Source of the DNA: Apostichopus japonicus | Taxonomy: Eukaryota > Echinodermata > Holothuroidea > Aspidochirotida > Stichopodidae | NCBI RefSeq assembly: GCF_037975245.1 | Contig: NC_092577.1 | Location: forward strand, 34,298,898 to 34,362,897 | Direction of reading: 5' to 3' | Length of the DNA stretch: 64,000 nt | Translations under genes and position numbers: made by a program | In this document: piece by piece, positions 63,892 through 64,000 of the stretch | How positions within the stretch are numbered: the first letter of the stretch is position 1 | How the letters are laid out: the number at the start of each line of letters is the position of its first letter | The notes under the pieces: model-generated | The model's database searches: none | What the model saw: the letters and a program-made list of their open reading frames with translations, nothing else | What the model was told of the DNA's origin: nothing

Positions 63892-64000
63892 CTAAAAAGA
63901 AGAAAAAGAAAGAATGATACCCGATACTTTACAATCCGCAAACACAATAAATGAGTACAGGGTTGGCACAAAATGAACCTTGAAAGTCTGTCACTAGAAC

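Overview
The window is animal nuclear DNA. It is AT-rich, coding exons are short and scattered between GT-AG introns, and most of the sequence is intronic or intergenic and full of repeats. The gene set (a very-large interferon-inducible-type GTPase, an EXTL3-type heparan sulfate glycosyltransferase and a RagC/D GTPase), with abundant TAGGCCTA and TACTGTAC words, poly-G/C runs and TGACCT-rich repeats, suggests a marine deuterostome. An echinoderm, perhaps a sea cucumber, is my best guess. That placement is inference, not demonstrated.

Layout. (1) 1-16 kb, plus strand: a VLIG/GVIN-like GTPase carried almost entirely by one giant exon (6671-11322), preceded by two small exons that are copies of each other (4335-4468 and 5348-5491). 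An intact-looking hammerhead ribozyme core lies just upstream (4111-4150). A nearly identical direct repeat of about 770 bp lies on both sides (1-765 and 14838-15612), with a diverged third copy near 41.5 kb. (2) 17.9-33.4 kb, minus strand: a complete EXTL3 coding region in six exons giving 953 aa. Intron 3 carries a 41-bp minisatellite that repeats the exon-3 splice donor 12 extra times. Introns also hold an L2/CR1-type LINE 3' end and a long foldback. (3) 33.4-57.6 kb: no convincing protein gene. It holds two related TGACCT-rich elements of about 2.5-2.75 kb (41944-44694 and 52378-54914), a tRNA-derived SINE, a 175-bp MITE with a perfect 5-bp target duplication, and several short tandem arrays. 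(4) 57.6-63.9 kb, minus strand: the last six coding exons of a RagC/RagD GTPase, whose first exons lie beyond the right edge. Its introns carry several tandem arrays, a polypurine block and a decayed hammerhead-like motif.

The three genes are not an operon or a known functional unit: one suggests inducible innate immunity, one heparan sulfate initiation, one lysosomal mTORC1 nutrient signalling. The most interesting non-genic signals are the hammerhead ribozyme, the splice-donor minisatellite, and the TGACCT elements whose units place nuclear-receptor half-sites at DR4, DR5 and DR1 spacing.
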